NCBI RefSeq assembly: GCF_014898055.3
Contig: NW_023603184.1
Location: forward strand, 32,735,359 to 32,799,358
Reading direction: 5' to 3'
DNA length: 64,000 bases
DNA from: Talpa occidentalis
Lineage: Eukaryota; Chordata; Mammalia; Eulipotyphla; Talpidae
Positions 31,436 through 42,895 of the stretch are shown piece by piece. Every line of letters starts with the position of its first letter. The stretch's first letter is position 1. Below the pieces are notes generated by a model. The model was not told where the DNA came from. It worked only from the letters and a program-made list of their open reading frames with translations, and ran no database searches. A program made the translations under genes and the position numbers.

Positions 31436-31879
31436 TACCTCTGCGAGCTCAGCCTGTTGCCCTGCTTGCTGACCCCCACCCCAAAATCTGGATTTTGTTC
31501 TTTCATAGATTCAGATTCCCTGTAATCTTCTTGTTTGTGCTGATCCCAGAGGAAGCCAACCTCTCCCAGTCCAGAGACAGCAGCAGTAGCGACATCCTAG
31601 GCACTGACTCTGACTCTTTGATCAGCCTGTCTTAATTACACCCAGGCTAGAGCAGTTCCGGTATAAAGTATCTGGTGCTGCTATTGCAGGTTTGCTGCTA
31701 ACATTTTCTCGCTCCTTCTCTGACTCCAGCCCCTTTTACTCCCCCTCCCCCCAGCCCTTGCTGGCTGGCTGTCTACCTCCTCTGCTGTCCTTGGTTCTGC
31801 CTCCTTGCACATCACATTCAGGCCTGCAAAGTAGTGCTTCAAACTGCTGCCTCCCCAGGCAGCTGAGCCAGTCTAGCTC

Positions 31880-32040
31880 AATTCAGAAAAGAGTGCTTGA
31901 GTCTCTGCTGAGTGCCAGGCACTGCTCTGGTTGCTGCAAATAAGCAGGAAGCAAAAGGAAAACACAGGGGCCTTGCCCTTCAGAAGTTTACAGTCAGAGG
32001 CCAGGAGCAAGTAGACAAAAGCAGAAATTACCCATACAAG
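31880..32040 (-). mobile_element. MIR/L2-like fragment
   Basis: 'ctctgctgagtgccaggcac', 'tgctctggttgctgcaaata' and 'cttgcccttcagaagtttac' match a common mammalian repeat motif; family uncertain. Confidence 0.5.
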
Positions 32041-32069
32041 GCAGACAGTGATGAGGTTACAATAGAGAC

Positions 32070-32190
32070 CTAAAATGTCAGAGCTGGAGGGGAACTTGGC
32101 TTTTTGCTTTACTTTCTCCATTTTACAAATGGGGGAACTACAATCCACAGGAGATCAACTATTTGCACTAAAGATAGCGAGTTAGTAACA
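32070..32190 (-). mobile_element. MIR-family fragment, antisense
   Basis: 'aaaatgtcagagctggagg', 'ttctccattttacaaatggg' and 'gaactacaatccacaggag' fit the MIR3-like antisense order. Confidence 0.55.
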
Positions 32191-32194
32191 CCTA

Positions 32195-32460
32195 GCATTT
32201 CTACCCTTGTTAGGAGCTAAATCCTGTTCTTTATCCTTTATATATATCAACTTGTTTAGTTCACACAACAATTATAAAGTAGGTGCTTTTGCCCTCCTGG
32301 TTTATTGTTTTCTCTCTCACTTTCAAGATGAGAAAAATAAGGCATCAAGGGGTTCAGGACTCATCCAAGTTCACATAGTAACACTAATAAGTGGAAGCCT
32401 GCATTAAACTCATGCTGTCTGACCTATGTTCCATCCTCTTTGCTGTCCTGTAACATGAGA
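32195..32460 (-). mobile_element. MIR SINE, antisense
   Basis: 'tagttcacacaacaattataaag', 'tttcaagatgagaaaaataagg', 'tccaagttcacatagtaac', and 'catgctgtctgacctatg' give the reverse-MIR order. Confidence 0.75.
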
Positions 32461-33079
32461 TTGAGTCTGTGGAGGTGCTAAGAAGACTTCTTTTGAAGGA
32501 ATTACTCATAGGCCATATTATAAAAACAGTGAGCCCTGGTTGTCCAGAGGAAACCTCAATGAATCAGCTGTTTGGCTTTAAAGGGGAGTTCCTGAGTGCA
32601 ATAAAATACAAGGCAGTGAGGGCAATGAGCAGAGCCCTGTGTTTCCAAAGAGCCAATTCAGAAGAAAGAACTTGCCTGTAAGGGATTTACTAGAAGAACC
32701 AGGAACAACCCAATCCTCTTCCCCTTTTCTCTCTAGCTTTTTACACATGATGCCCCCAGACTGTAAGATCTTCAATGTTCTCAAATGCCTTCCTGAGGCA
32801 GGGAGGCCAGCTCAGGCAACTTAGAAAAATGCTCAGTGATGTGGAATGAAATTTTTAGAAAAGGGGATTTCAGTAGAACCTTGGTCAAACAAAGACTTCC
32901 ATTTCCAAGAATCTTCCCTGACACACAGCCCCTGACCTGTAGTTAACCAAGAATCTTCTCTAATTCTGCCAGTTTCATGATAAACAAGGTTTATCGGTAT
33001 AGTAATCACTTACCAATCACTGCCAGATTATGCTCTGAGCCACAAGAGACCTGTGAAAGAAAGAAAATAAATTATGTGA

Positions 33080-33400
33080 GAGGAAGCAAAGATATTTGCA
33101 TCAGTATATTTTATGATCACAGTTATTTTTAAAGATACTATCCCTTTTGGGGGAAAATTTTAGGAAGTAAATAGAAAGGGATGCCATATACAAAGGTTAA
33201 AACTATAATTACAACATATTATCACATAAAGAGAAAAAAATGTATTGAATGAAAATGTTTTTTTGGTCTTTAAGCAGTGAGACCATAAATGGTCTCTTCA
33301 TCCTTTCTTCTTACTATTTTGTATTTTTCAAACTTTCTATAATGAGTATGTATTACCATAAAAATGGAAATATATAGCAACATAAGCGACAGTTTCAGAA
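33080..33400 (+). mobile_element. L1M 3'UTR fragment
   Basis: It ends with 'tttcaaactttctataatgag' and 'tatgtattaccataaaaatgg', a typical L1M 3' terminus. Confidence 0.55.
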
Positions 33401-33554
33401 AACTGGACTAAGAAAAACCATCCCTCTCACCTGGATTGATAAAATGAGCAAGGAATTCAGTGGAAACAGACCTGTCTGAGGAGAAATGCCCGACTTTCCC
33501 TCGTCAGCTCACTCTCACACGCGGCCACACAAACTATCTGCAGGTCTCAGAACA

Positions 33555-33890
33555 TGACATGGTCACTCACACCTCTAGGCCTTTGCACAGGCTCTTCCTC
33601 TGCTTGAGCGCCTCTCCTCAACTGCCTGTCTAGAAAACTTACTCTCATCTTTTAAAATCTGAACGCATCCACAGTGACTCTTTTGTTATGGCTTCAAGAC
33701 AAACTCAAGCACTCCTTTCATATAAGTGACTTATATGAACCTTGTTGTAGTTAGTATCTTGCTGCCTCTGACATTTTTTCTGTCTCCTCACTAGACTACA
33801 TGTGTCTTGAGGACAGGGCTGAGGCTTATTCATCCCTTCTATTGCAGAAATGGACTGTATAAGATCCAGAACTCTGCTAAATGAGAGAAT
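33555..33890 (+). mobile_element. L2 LINE 3' fragment
   Basis: 'ctaggcctttgcacaggctc', 'ctcatcttttaaaatctgaac', and 'ctagactacatgtgtcttgagg' follow the L2 order. Confidence 0.75.
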
Positions 33891-34189
33891 AAGTAAAAGA
33901 ACTAAATACACAAAAGAACAAAGATCTAACACATAAAAGGCATCACTTGGGACTGAATCCAGCATTTATGCACAATGAGACACATTGCTTGCCTTTCAGT
34001 CTCTGTCCATCCCTACTTCTACCAGAAGTGGATGGAATGTAAAAACCTTTCCTTGGGGACTAATGAAAGGAACTCTTACTCTAGAGAAGCATCCTGTGAC
34101 CCTTATCAGGATGCTTACTTTAGCTGCTAGCAAGACTAAGGCTTCAGGTACTCATGAACTATCAATGCTGGATGGGCTAAAGATTGTAT

Positions 34190-34330
34190 GGTCCAATATT
34201 TCAACATCATGAGGACAAAACCAAGGCTTGGGAAGAGGAAGTAATTTGCCTTGGGTGTCAGAGCAAGTGTGTGTCAAAACTTAAGAGTCATTCTGATTCT
34301 CCCGATTCTCACATAAGCAACTTTCTTTAT
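34190..34330 (-). mobile_element. MIR-family fragment, antisense
   Basis: 'catcatgaggacaaaacc' and 'aaggcttgggaagaggaagt', then 'aatttgccttgggtgtcagag', match reverse MIR. Confidence 0.5.
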
Positions 34331-34769
34331 GCTATTGGTTCTCACTCTTTTCCAGCAGAAACCTCTTGGAAGTGATATTCAAAGGTAATTAGCACAGGCC
34401 CGTAATATTTAAGGTAACTGGCTCAAACAGCCAAATAGCATGCTAATTGATGAGAAGAGGCAGCAAGTAATCCTAGGCTTTCTTCCTTGTAAGAGCTTCC
34501 CAGGTCCCATCTTCCACAGGGATGAGGGTAACCACACTTAAGTGAACTCTCTAACAGTGTCTGGTAAAGAAACACCTATGTAGTTTACCCTGGTAAACAT
34601 TTCCAGGTTGTCTAGTCTCTGAGCTCTTTGCAGCAGGCTCTCAATCCGATTTATTGGAGGAGTCACACTGGGCCTCACCCAGGGCTGCACACACAGCGAA
34701 GTCCATCACACATTTTCTGGTTAGACTGAGACTGGTTCCCTAGGTTCTGTCATAGGAAGCTTCTTAAAT

Positions 34770-34975
34770 AACTGGGGAAAATTTAGATGTCTACCAATAG
34801 CAGAATGCTTATATAAATTGTGGTACAACTATCTGATGAAAGAGTATGTATCCTTGGAAAATGAAGCTTACAGTAATAGGAAAATACCCAAGATACCATG
34901 TGAATTGAAAAATTGCATAAAAATGTATATATAATATGATCTATAAAACAAACGATTTTAAAAGACCAGAAGGAA
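34770..34975 (+). mobile_element. Old L1M fragment, 5' part of a split copy
   Basis: 'tttagatgtctaccaatagcag', 'tatataaattgtggtacaac', and 'tagagtatgtatcc'-type text is L1M ORF2 C-terminal. It continues at 36112-36260 on the far side of a later L1 insertion. Confidence 0.65.
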
Positions 34976-36111
34976 TTACTATCTTATACCACATAGTGAA
35001 ATCAATTCAAAATGGATTAAAGACTTGTATGTAAGGACTGAAATCATAAAATACACAGAAGAAAACAGAAGTCAATAGCTGTTTGACACTGATCCTAGTG
35101 ATGTCTGTGGATTTATCTCCAACAGCAAGCGAAACAAATGGGGATATAAACAAATGGGACTCCACCAAACTAAAAAGTTTCTGCACAGCAAACGAAACCA
35201 TTGTTAAAACGAAAAGGCAACCTACTGGAGGGAGATCATGTCTGCAAACCACACATCAGACCAGGAGTTAACATACAAACAACTCATACAACTCAACAAC
35301 CAAATAGCATACCACCTGATTGAAAAATGGGGAGAGGAGCGAAACAGACATTTCACCAATGATACACAACAGACACATGAAAAGATGCTCACTATGGCTT
35401 ATCTCTAGGGAAATGCAAATCAAACCCAGTGATATATCACCTCATACCTGATAGAAAGGCTATTATTAAAAAATCAAGAAATAATAGGTGTTGGCAATGA
35501 TGTAGAGAAAAGGGAACCCTTGTCCACTGTTGGTGGGAATGGTGCAACCACATGGGAAACAGTATGGAGAGTTCTCAAAAAAATAAAAAATAGAACTAGC
35601 ATATGACCCAGTAACCCTACTTCTGGATATTTACCCATGAAAACACGAACTTGAAAAGATATATTCACCCCTATGTTCATTGCAGCACTATTTGCAATAG
35701 CCAAGATATGGAAACAACCCAACCGCCCAACTCAGAGGGTGAGTGGTTAAAGAATATATGTGGTACAAAACATGGAATACTACTCACCCATAAAAAGGAT
35801 AAAATCTTGCTATTTCTGACAACATGGATGGACTTTTAGGGGGTTGTGCTAATTGAAGTAAGTCAAAAGGAAAAAGACAAGTACCATATGATTTCACTCC
35901 TTTGTGGAATATAAAGAAAACAAAAACAAACCCTTGATTCTGTAAATAGAATGGCATCGCCAGAGGTAAGGAAGTGGGAGGAAATGGCAAAATGGGCCGA
36001 CAGGTAAGCAGAAGGTAACTAGACATTTGTTTGTGGGCATGGTGAGATGATGTAATCTTAGAACCTATACAGTTTTATATACTAATGTTAACTCAAAAAA
36101 AAAAAAAAAAA
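34976..36111 (+). mobile_element. 5'-truncated L1 insertion nested in L1M
   Basis: It runs from ORF2 text ('accacatagtgaaatcaattc', 'atggattaaagacttgtatg') through 'ctgcacagcaaacgaaacc' and 'ggaatactactcacccataaaaagg' to a 17-base A tail. An AAGGAA-type imperfect duplication (near 34968 and 36117) fits a nested insertion. Reading frames are broken. Confidence 0.75.
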
Positions 36112-36262
36112 CACTAGAAGGAAATACATCACAATGTTAACAGGGATTACCTCTGGCCTATGAATGAGGCAGGAATTATGAGTATGATTTTTCCCTTTGC
36201 TTCTTATATGCTTTGAATTTTATACCCTATTTTTATAATCAGAAAAAATATATTTTAAAAAT
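36112..36262 (+). mobile_element. Old L1M 3'UTR, 3' part of a split copy
   Basis: 'gttaacagggattacctctgg' and 'gccctatttttataatcagaaaaa'-like end is an L1M terminus, and completes the element begun at 34770. Confidence 0.6.
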
Positions 36263-36509
36263 ACATATATTGCAGTTCCCACTACAGAGGGGGAAAATCT
36301 GGTTATAAAATTATAATTATAAAATGTATAAAATAATTATAAAATTAAATGCTACCCAAATCCAAAATATTTCAAAGTAGTGGAGAAAAATATTTGAAGG
36401 AGCTATAATGAAATATAAGGGTAGTTGGATCACAGTGGTAAGATATGAGTTTGTTCCTTCTATTCTGTTTTTCAAATCTTCTTTTACTCTGGTGGCAGTG
36501 ATAAGAGCA

Positions 36510-36725
36510 GGAATTAAAGTCATCCTATATTTAAGACTCGTATGTACCAGGCACTTTAAAATATTATCACATATTAACCATCACAACAATCTTTTCAGGT
36601 GGGGTCAGCTTTGCTCATTTTAGAGATAAGAAAACTTGAGACTTATGTAAATTAAACAGCAACAGCAGAACTAAAACCTAGGTCTGCCTGATCTCCATGC
36701 TCCGTGTTCTATACTGTTAGATCAC
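36510..36725 (-). mobile_element. MIR SINE, antisense
   Basis: 'gtatgtaccaggcactttaaa', 'atattaaccatcacaacaatc', 'ttagagataagaaaacttgag', 'ctgcctgatctccatgctcc' give reverse MIR. Confidence 0.8.
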
Positions 36726-37195
36726 GTTACCTTTATTTAAAAAAAAAAACAATCATTTCATTTTGCAAAATACAGGCTAAGAAAGGGCCTGCCTCTGCCA
36801 GGGTGCACCCTGGGGCTACTGACTGCTGAGCTGACCAACCTTGAGGACAAGGGGCTTCCAGAAACAAGTCACTGACAAATGCCTGGATCGGGCAGCAAAT
36901 GCTGCCCTGAATTAATGAGGGAGACAGTGATGAGTAGATTTTGTCAAGGCACTGTAGATCCTGAAGCTCCAAGCTCCCCACTGCTTCTTGCTGTCTATGC
37001 ACTGGTATAGAGGTCAGGAGACTGAACACCACAGGCCACAAAATCCCAGTGCGACACTCCTTCAAAAGATTGTATCAATGACCATTTGCTTCATATTGCT
37101 CCTGTCAGCATCTACCCACTGCCCAGCTGCAAGCAGCTTTCTAGAAGACTCTGTTAACAATGGCAGTGTGCCCAGGAGAAAGCAATTCAGAGCCA
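36726..37195. other. Unassigned non-coding stretch
   Basis: No supported feature. The 110-codon antisense frame at 36733-37065 has no recognisable content. Confidence 0.4.
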
Positions 37196-37199
37196 GGAA

Positions 37200-37345
37200 G
37201 TAGGTGAAACCTAGATCCTTTGCTTTCTGGCTCTGAGATCTTTGGCAAGGTATTTAACCTTTCAGGCCTCAGTGTTCTCAGTTGTAAAAACAATACACAT
37301 CCTGTCTGCCTTACAGAATTGCTAGAGGACAAGTAAGACAATCCA
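37200..37345 (+). mobile_element. MIR SINE, sense
   Basis: 'ttggcaaggtatttaaccttt', 'caggcctcagtgttctcagttg' and 'gccttacagaattgctagagg' match MIR sense. Confidence 0.7.
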
Positions 37346-37369
37346 TTCCTCACAGCCATGCATTTATCT

Positions 37370-37810
37370 TGCTTATATATAAATCTAACCACATCATGTC
37401 CCTACGTAAAATCCTCACAGCCTCCCAGTGTTGGGAAGGCAAAGTCTAAACTACACAGTATGGTTTACAAGGTCCTCGTGAGTAGATCCTTTAACATCTC
37501 GGCCTCATTCCCACCCTCGGCTATTCATGAACCCTCAAACTCAAATAACATGTTTCCCTTGTTCCATTCATACCACATTATATTTTCTCTAAGGACATCA
37601 CGAGATTTCAGGCTTTCGTGTATGCTATTCTCCTTGAATGGAATTCCCTTTCTCCCACTGTTGATCTAACTAACTCCTTTAAGATTGCTCAAACATCACC
37701 TCCTGGTAAAGCCTGACTTCCTGAGGCAGAGCCAGCTGCTCCACCCTGACAATGCCAACAGCACTCTTCATCATGGCCCTTATCACATATAAGATGTCTA
37801 TTTATGAACT
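37370..37810 (+). mobile_element. L2 LINE 3' fragment
   Basis: Long recognisable L2: 'taaatctaaccacatcatgtc', 'tacaaggtcctcgtgagtag', 'caaacatcacctcctggtaaag', 'ccttatcacatataagatgtc'. Confidence 0.85.
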
Positions 37811-37948
37811 GAACATGTGTTAGTTGTCTCTCTCTCAGACATCCATCAGTCCATCTGTCCAGCTGTGCCTCTGCCACACAGCCCAAGTACAGGGCATGAG
37901 GAGGGGTGGGAGGAGTACAAAAGTAAGGGGCCCAAAGAAGTTAGATGA

Positions 37949-38448
37949 TATAGCAGCACTGTTTACAATAGCTAAGCTATGGAAACAACCCAAGTTCCCA
38001 AAAATAGATGACTGGATCAAGAAGATGTGGTACATATACATCATGGAATATTACTCAGCAATCAAAAAAGATAAACACATGCAATTTGCAGCAACATGGA
38101 TGAAGCTGGAAGGGATCATGCTCAGCGAAATAAGTCAGAAAGAAAAAGAAAAATACTGGAAGGTCTCACTCATAGCAGGAATCTAGAAAACCTAAATAAG
38201 AGACCAGGAAAAAGACTAATCAATACAAAGTGAAAATCAAAATCAACAAGCAACTATAAACCAGAGACACACTACAGGGGGTGGGTGGGGAAGGAGGGGC
38301 AGGGAGAGGAAGGACTAGTGTCAAAATAAGGGGGGGGGTTGCAATTGTATGGGGAATATAACCAAAATGAAAATGCATACATTGTGCAAAGATGAAAAAT
38401 GATGTAAGAATTACATAAAATGAAAAATAAAAAAAAATTTAAAAAAAA
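37949..38448 (+). mobile_element. 5'-truncated L1 3' end, same family as the 16-23 kb copy
   Basis: It carries the last part of ORF2 (ending at 38187), a G-rich 3'UTR, and an A-rich end. The text matches 22477-22890 closely but with small changes. A possible imperfect duplication (AGATGA) surrounds it. Confidence 0.85.
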
Positions 38449-38589
38449 GATGAGATTATCACACTTCCAAAGGAAGTGTGATTATCAGTGTGACTACTGC
38501 AGCCCAACTGGAGAGGTACTGAGGCACCAAGATGCACAGTGAGGATAAGAATAGAGTGTAGAGATGATGAGGGGGATCGAAAGTAAGGA

Positions 38590-38857
38590 GGGGGGCCTCC
38601 CTGGTGGTGCAGGTGGTTGAGCGCAGTGCTGTGAATCTGTCTGTGGCCTCTGCAGTGCCGGTTCAATCCCTGCCAGCCTCGGAGCAACCATGGCACAGCA
38701 GACCTCTCCTGTCTCACCTGCTGCTCCCCTCAGCAGTGTATTTCATCAGTCTGCCTGTTCTATTCCCCGCTCTGTCTCTGGTGAATCCTCTTACCCTCCC
38801 GCACATCTGGCCTGTAACCTGGCTCTTATATAAATAAAATAAATATATTTTAAAAAA
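38590..38857 (+). mobile_element. tRNA-derived SINE, older/intermediate subfamily
   Basis: Complete copy with the older body (acctctcctgtctcacctgc, cacatctggcctgtaa). An exact 11-bp duplication, GAAAGTAAGGA, lies at 38579-38589 and 38858-38868. Confidence 0.93.
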
Positions 38858-39004
38858 GAAAGTAAGGAAGAGTTCTAGGAACTAGCACAGCAAATCACAG
38901 CATGCCAACAACAGAGGTCAATCCTGGGAAACACAGTCCCACTATAGGCAAAGTAGGCATGAGCTTGCTAGGGGGAAAGGAAGAAGGGCTTCTTTTTCTT
39001 TGTG

Positions 39005-39243
39005 TGTGTGTATTAGAATTGGGGTGTAGGCCAGTAGTGTGGGGTGGGGGGGTGACAGGATTTATCAGAGACAGAGTGGGGAGCAGAACAGGTGAATCTA
39101 CTGAAATACACTGCTAAGGGGAGCAGTGAGCAAGACAGGAGAGGTCTGCTGCGCCATATGTGGGTTAGCTCCCTGCCCAGGGATTGAACTCAGGCTATAG
39201 TGGTAATAGCACTGAGACTTAACCCCTAGGCCACCAGGGAAGC
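39005..39243 (-). mobile_element. tRNA-derived SINE, older subfamily, antisense
   Basis: The reverse body (agagacagagtggggagcag, cagaacaggtgaatctactg, aaatacactgctaagggg) and the reverse head (ccctaggccaccagggaagc) are clear. The tail at the left is decayed into a TG-rich run. Confidence 0.88.
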
Positions 39244-39566
39244 TCTGACAAGATGGGGTTTCAAGAGAAGAGGGCACACGCCCCCCCACCCAAGGATGAG
39301 GATGAGGAATGAACGTGGATGTGCTGAATCTGTGCTGCTCAAACAGTAGAGAGGGCTGCTCTGTTCAACATATCAGCCTTAGGAGGCAGAACTAAAGCAA
39401 GCAATTCCAAACCCACAACTCTCATGAGGACAAGATCTCCCAGCAACAGTGCTGCTAGGTTAGACTCCATCAGCTTCTATGAAAGGAGATACAACTGCCC
39501 TTGGGCCTGCCTCCCACTGAATACAGCTGGATGGGGATGAACTGGGGCAAGAACTGACTGGTAGCA

Positions 39567-39960
39567 TGTAGGGTAAAGAAAATATCAGGCTTTTCTGCCC
39601 TTCCGCCATCAGGATAGATGATGGATCCTTGTCCTGAATGCATGCCTGATGGTGGGCACCTGGAATAGGGTGTGGGCATAGGTAGATGGGATTCAGCTGA
39701 GCTAAGACTGTGCTTTTAAGGGCGGCGTCACGGGGGACGCCAGCAGCACCAGCACCAGCAGCAGCCGCAGCCGAAGCCGAGAAGCAGCAGAACGAACGCT
39801 AGAGAGCCCAGATAGAGTGAGGACTTGCTGGGGGCTGGGAGGCTGGCAGGCCTGCCAGCCTCCCACCCCCGCCAGCACCCCTGCCTGCCATATGCCTGGT
39901 GAACCCAAATAAAAAACCTGCAAAACTACTGAGGACTCTGACTCCCTTTACCGATCTGCA
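39567..39960 (+). mobile_element. Solo LTR of an endogenous retrovirus-like element, copy 2
   Basis: It begins TGTAGGGTAA and ends near ATCTGCA. AATAAA is preserved at 39908-39913, followed by ACCTGCAAAAC. A CAG/CCGCAG-rich part near 39740-39775 is expanded relative to copy 1 at 10004-10375. No retroviral genes flank it, and no clear target duplication is visible. Confidence 0.75.
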
Positions 39961-40149
39961 TGGGATCAGAATGCACTTGTGCCATGTCTGCCTTACATAG
40001 CAGTTACCTAGTGAATATATGCTGAATGGGCAAATAGGACAAATGAAAAAGTATAAATCAGATTAACGTGAGAATACTTGCCAAATGTTCAATGAGACAA
40101 TTTCAGTTTTCCGTAATACACTTGTACCATTGCTCAAAACAGCTGACTG

Positions 40150-40340
40150 GCCCTTATTGAGGCACCTGGCTAACAGCTTTGCCTGTATTTATCTCGCTTA
40201 AAAGTATACCAAACCTGAGATAAAGATTCTTTTGTTACAATCACCTGACAAATGAGGTGACTGGGATTCAGAGAGGTGAGAAAATTTGCCCAGTGTCTTA
40301 ACAGCTGGTGGAGTTGCAGATTCTGTGATCATTCAAATTC
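40150..40340 (-). mobile_element. MIR SINE, antisense, diverged
   Basis: 'ttattgaggcacctggctaac', 'tgacaaatgaggtgactggg' and 'attcagagaggtgagaaaat' give the reverse-MIR order. Confidence 0.55.
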
Positions 40341-40599
40341 AACCTTCCTATTCCATATAAGATAAAAATAAACCTCCCAACCAGTTCCTTATTTCTGGAA
40401 GCCCCTGCAATTATCAAAAGATCTTATGCTGGAAAAGTCAAGACTGAGGAGATTCAGGTAACACCTTGTGGACTAGGAATGCCCATGTTTGGACCAACCA
40501 ATCAAGAAGCCACTCCAGGGAGTTCTCTTGAGGGGAACTGCTGTAAAATGACAATAAAGTATTGTCCCCAGCCCTCCCAGGAAGCTATCGCTCGGTGGG

Positions 40600-41000
40600 G
40601 AATCCACCAGCTTTTTGATCAGGAGAAATCAGGGCGGGGAAAGCAGTGTGGCGGGGTGTGGCCAGGACTCGGGGCACATGGCACTTAGTCTCCAAGGAGA
40701 GGAAGCTGGGCTCAGCCCAGCGACGCGCCACAGGGCAGGAACAGTCCTCGCCTTCCCGAGCATCCAGGGCAGCCCAGGGACCAGGCAGCGCCAGGCGGCC
40801 CGCGGGGCCTGCTGATTGGTTCCAGCCCCTCACCAATGGGCCCGGGAGCCCGCCGATGCCATGGCAACGAGGCCCACGTGTGCAGACACCAGACCTGCAA
40901 GGGCCAGCGGGTGCTATTCCGCTGGACCCAGCGGAGGGCTGCGTGCTGGGAGACCTTGGCAGGGACTGACGCTGGTAGGGTAAAAGGAGAGCAGCGAGAA
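40600..41000 (+). promoter_or_regulatory. CpG-rich candidate promoter with CCAAT boxes and an RFX X-box
   Basis: This is the most CpG-dense non-repeat segment in the window: about two dozen CpGs in 400 bp by eye, with high GC. It contains a GC box (GGGCGGGG near 40632), an inverted CCAAT (ATTGG, 40815-40819), a direct CCAAT (40833-40837), a near-palindromic X-box GATGCCATGGCAAC (40855-40868) and an E-box CACGTG (40875-40880). X-boxes are bound by RFX factors and mark promoters of many ciliary genes. Direction of transcription is not proven; the site could be bidirectional. Confidence 0.5.
40861..40974 (+). CDS. Candidate first coding exon downstream of the X-box
   Basis: The ATG lies in a perfect Kozak context (GCCATGG) overlapping the X-box. 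The frame stays open for 38 codons (MATRPTCADT...QGLTL) to a possible weak donor, CTG/GTAGGG, at 40975. All three frames are open here because of high GC, so the evidence is thin. The product is not recognised and no second exon was found. Confidence 0.25.
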
Positions 41001-41447
41001 GTGTGCAGGGAGCACCTCCAGAATGAAAGCCTCCTGCCAGCCTGGGGCTAAGAAGAAATGGAATAGGCGCCTCTGTGCAGCCTTTGTTACAACCCTATCC
41101 AAACCCCGTTGTCATTTTATACAACTCTGAAGTGACAACCAGAATTGTCAGATCTAGTACAAGCAGGGGTAGGAGGCTGGGCACGTTTTTCGGCAAACTG
41201 CAGTCTTGTCGGACAACGGGGTTTTATCCTAAGGCTCAGAAAAGGCCCCAGACGGAGGTCCTGGCAGAGCAGAGTTGCTTCTGGAAGTACCAAGCCTTAC
41301 TCCCTGTGTGAGGGCATGGATTTTTGACTGAAGCTTAGACATAGAAAGAAGACAAAAAATGAGACCACCAGACTCAATGGTTCCATCTTATCCTCCAACT
41401 CAAAGTGTTGGGGGGAGGAAGCCATTCTCCCTGTAAAGCCAATTCCT

Positions 41448-41449
<2 letters not shown>
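41001..41449. other. Unassigned non-coding stretch
   Basis: No supported feature downstream of the candidate promoter. Confidence 0.4.

Positions 41450-41484
<35 letters not shown>
41450..41484 (+). repeat. (ATA)n microsatellite
   Basis: About 11 ATA trinucleotides, adjacent to the left side of a SINE insertion site. Confidence 0.95.
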
Positions 41485-41485
<1 letters not shown>

Positions 41486-41486
<1 letters not shown>

Positions 41487-41499
41487 TTATATACCTTTT
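41486..41499 (+). repeat. Target-site duplication of the SINE at 41.5 kb
   Basis: ATTATATACCTTTT is exactly repeated at 41823-41836. Confidence 0.93.
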
Positions 41500-41822
41500 T
41501 TTAAATTTTTATTTATTTATTTATTTTTAAATAGAGGCATGTTTTTTTTATTTATTTGTTCATTTTGTTTATACATGCACTGGGTACAGTCAGAAGCGCG
41601 GGAGGGTGAGAGAATTCACCAGAGCCAGAGTGGGGAGCAGAGCAGGCAGAAGGACCGAAGTACACTGCTGAGGGGAGCAGCGGGCGGCAGGAGAGGTCTG
41701 CGCGCCATGTGGGACCCTCCTCTGGTGGCCGGGGAGCAGCCGGGGATCGAACCGACGCCGCAGAGGCTGCGGGCAGCTTCACAACCCAGCGCTCAACCGC
41801 TGCACCACCGGGGAGGCCCAAG
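41500..41822 (-). mobile_element. Young tRNA-derived SINE, antisense
   Basis: Complete reverse copy with intact A and B boxes and the younger body. Reading on the minus strand it carries GTGCATGTATAAACAAAA and AACATGCCTCTATTT before the A-rich end, the special tail also seen at 21082-21398. Exact 14-bp duplications flank it. Confidence 0.96.
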
Positions 41823-41836
41823 ATTATATACCTTTT

Positions 41837-42730
41837 AAAGTGAGGCTTAAATTAGCTTCTACTACCTCAAACCGAGGTTGAGATGGGGAGGAAGAGTGAA
41901 AATTTGGTAAAGAGTGAAAATTTGGATGCCAAACATGTGGCATTACTGAATTTCACATTATGAAGTGAAAATGCATAATGTCTCATCCTCGAGGCTACTC
42001 TGAGAAAGGGGAATCTGTCTCCCTACTCAACAGCTCAGCAAGCACACTCAGAGGAGTAAAATCACTGCCCCCAGCTCAAACTGGACTATACAGTCAGATA
42101 GATCCAAAGTCTGTGAGCTTACCCACTACACACACTGCTTTCTCTTCTTCTGCCACAGGGACAAGACTGCCTCATTACTAAAGGCTCACACTCTCAAGTT
42201 ACAGCTCTCTAAATCTTTCTTCTCCCTCTTACTCTGTCTCTATTCAGCTAATTGGGCCTTCTCAAAGACTCTCTGTCTTGATTTCCAGCTGCTACCATCT
42301 TAGTTCAGTACTTTTCACTCCAGTCTGCATCTTTATGAGCCACCAAATGACTTCCAGCTTTCTTTTATCATGATCTGATTTTTTGAAAAAGATTTTAAGT
42401 TGGCATAGTCTTACACCATCTTAACTTCTATCACACTTGATTTCTCACTTCTTTCCTAAATAAACCCATTACCAAACCAACACAAATCTCTGTTTCTGGA
42501 AGCTCTTGTGTTTGCCCACTATTGTATCTTTACTTGCACCACTCTCCCTTCTCCACGCCATTCTAAACCCCACAAATCCAACATAACACACTGCCTTGAG
42601 AAAGCCTCCTAGATCTCAGTCCCAAGGAGACAAGCTTCTTACCATCTACTTTGGCCATACTTTGTTTTTGTCAAATCTCCACTGTGCTGTTAATAATTTG
42701 GGCATGGGTGTAGACATGTCTTCCCAGTCA
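41837..42730. other. Unassigned non-coding stretch, possibly diverged L2
   Basis: A pyrimidine-rich part at 42170-42690 has some L2-like words, but I cannot place it with confidence. Confidence 0.35.
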
Positions 42731-42734
42731 GTGT

Positions 42735-42895
42735 AGGATACTGGAAAGAACTCTGATAGTTATGGAAACAGAAGACCTAGATTTGAGTCCTGGCTCTGCA
42801 CCTTTCTGGTCAGGGACCCTTGGGACAATCTCTTTGCCTCTCTGACTTTCAATTCCCTCCTCTGTAAAATGGGATAATAATAACTAGGCATAACT
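42735..42895 (+). mobile_element. MIR SINE, sense
   Basis: Well-preserved: 'gaagacctagatttgagtcc', 'tggctctgcacctttctggtc', 'tccctcctctgtaaaatggg', 'ataataataactagg'. Confidence 0.85.

Noticed and set aside
41552..41821. 89-codon frame repeated in several places with similar protein text
   Set aside because: These frames are translations of SINE copies (also near 21.1, 28.2, 44.7 kb) and not a gene family.
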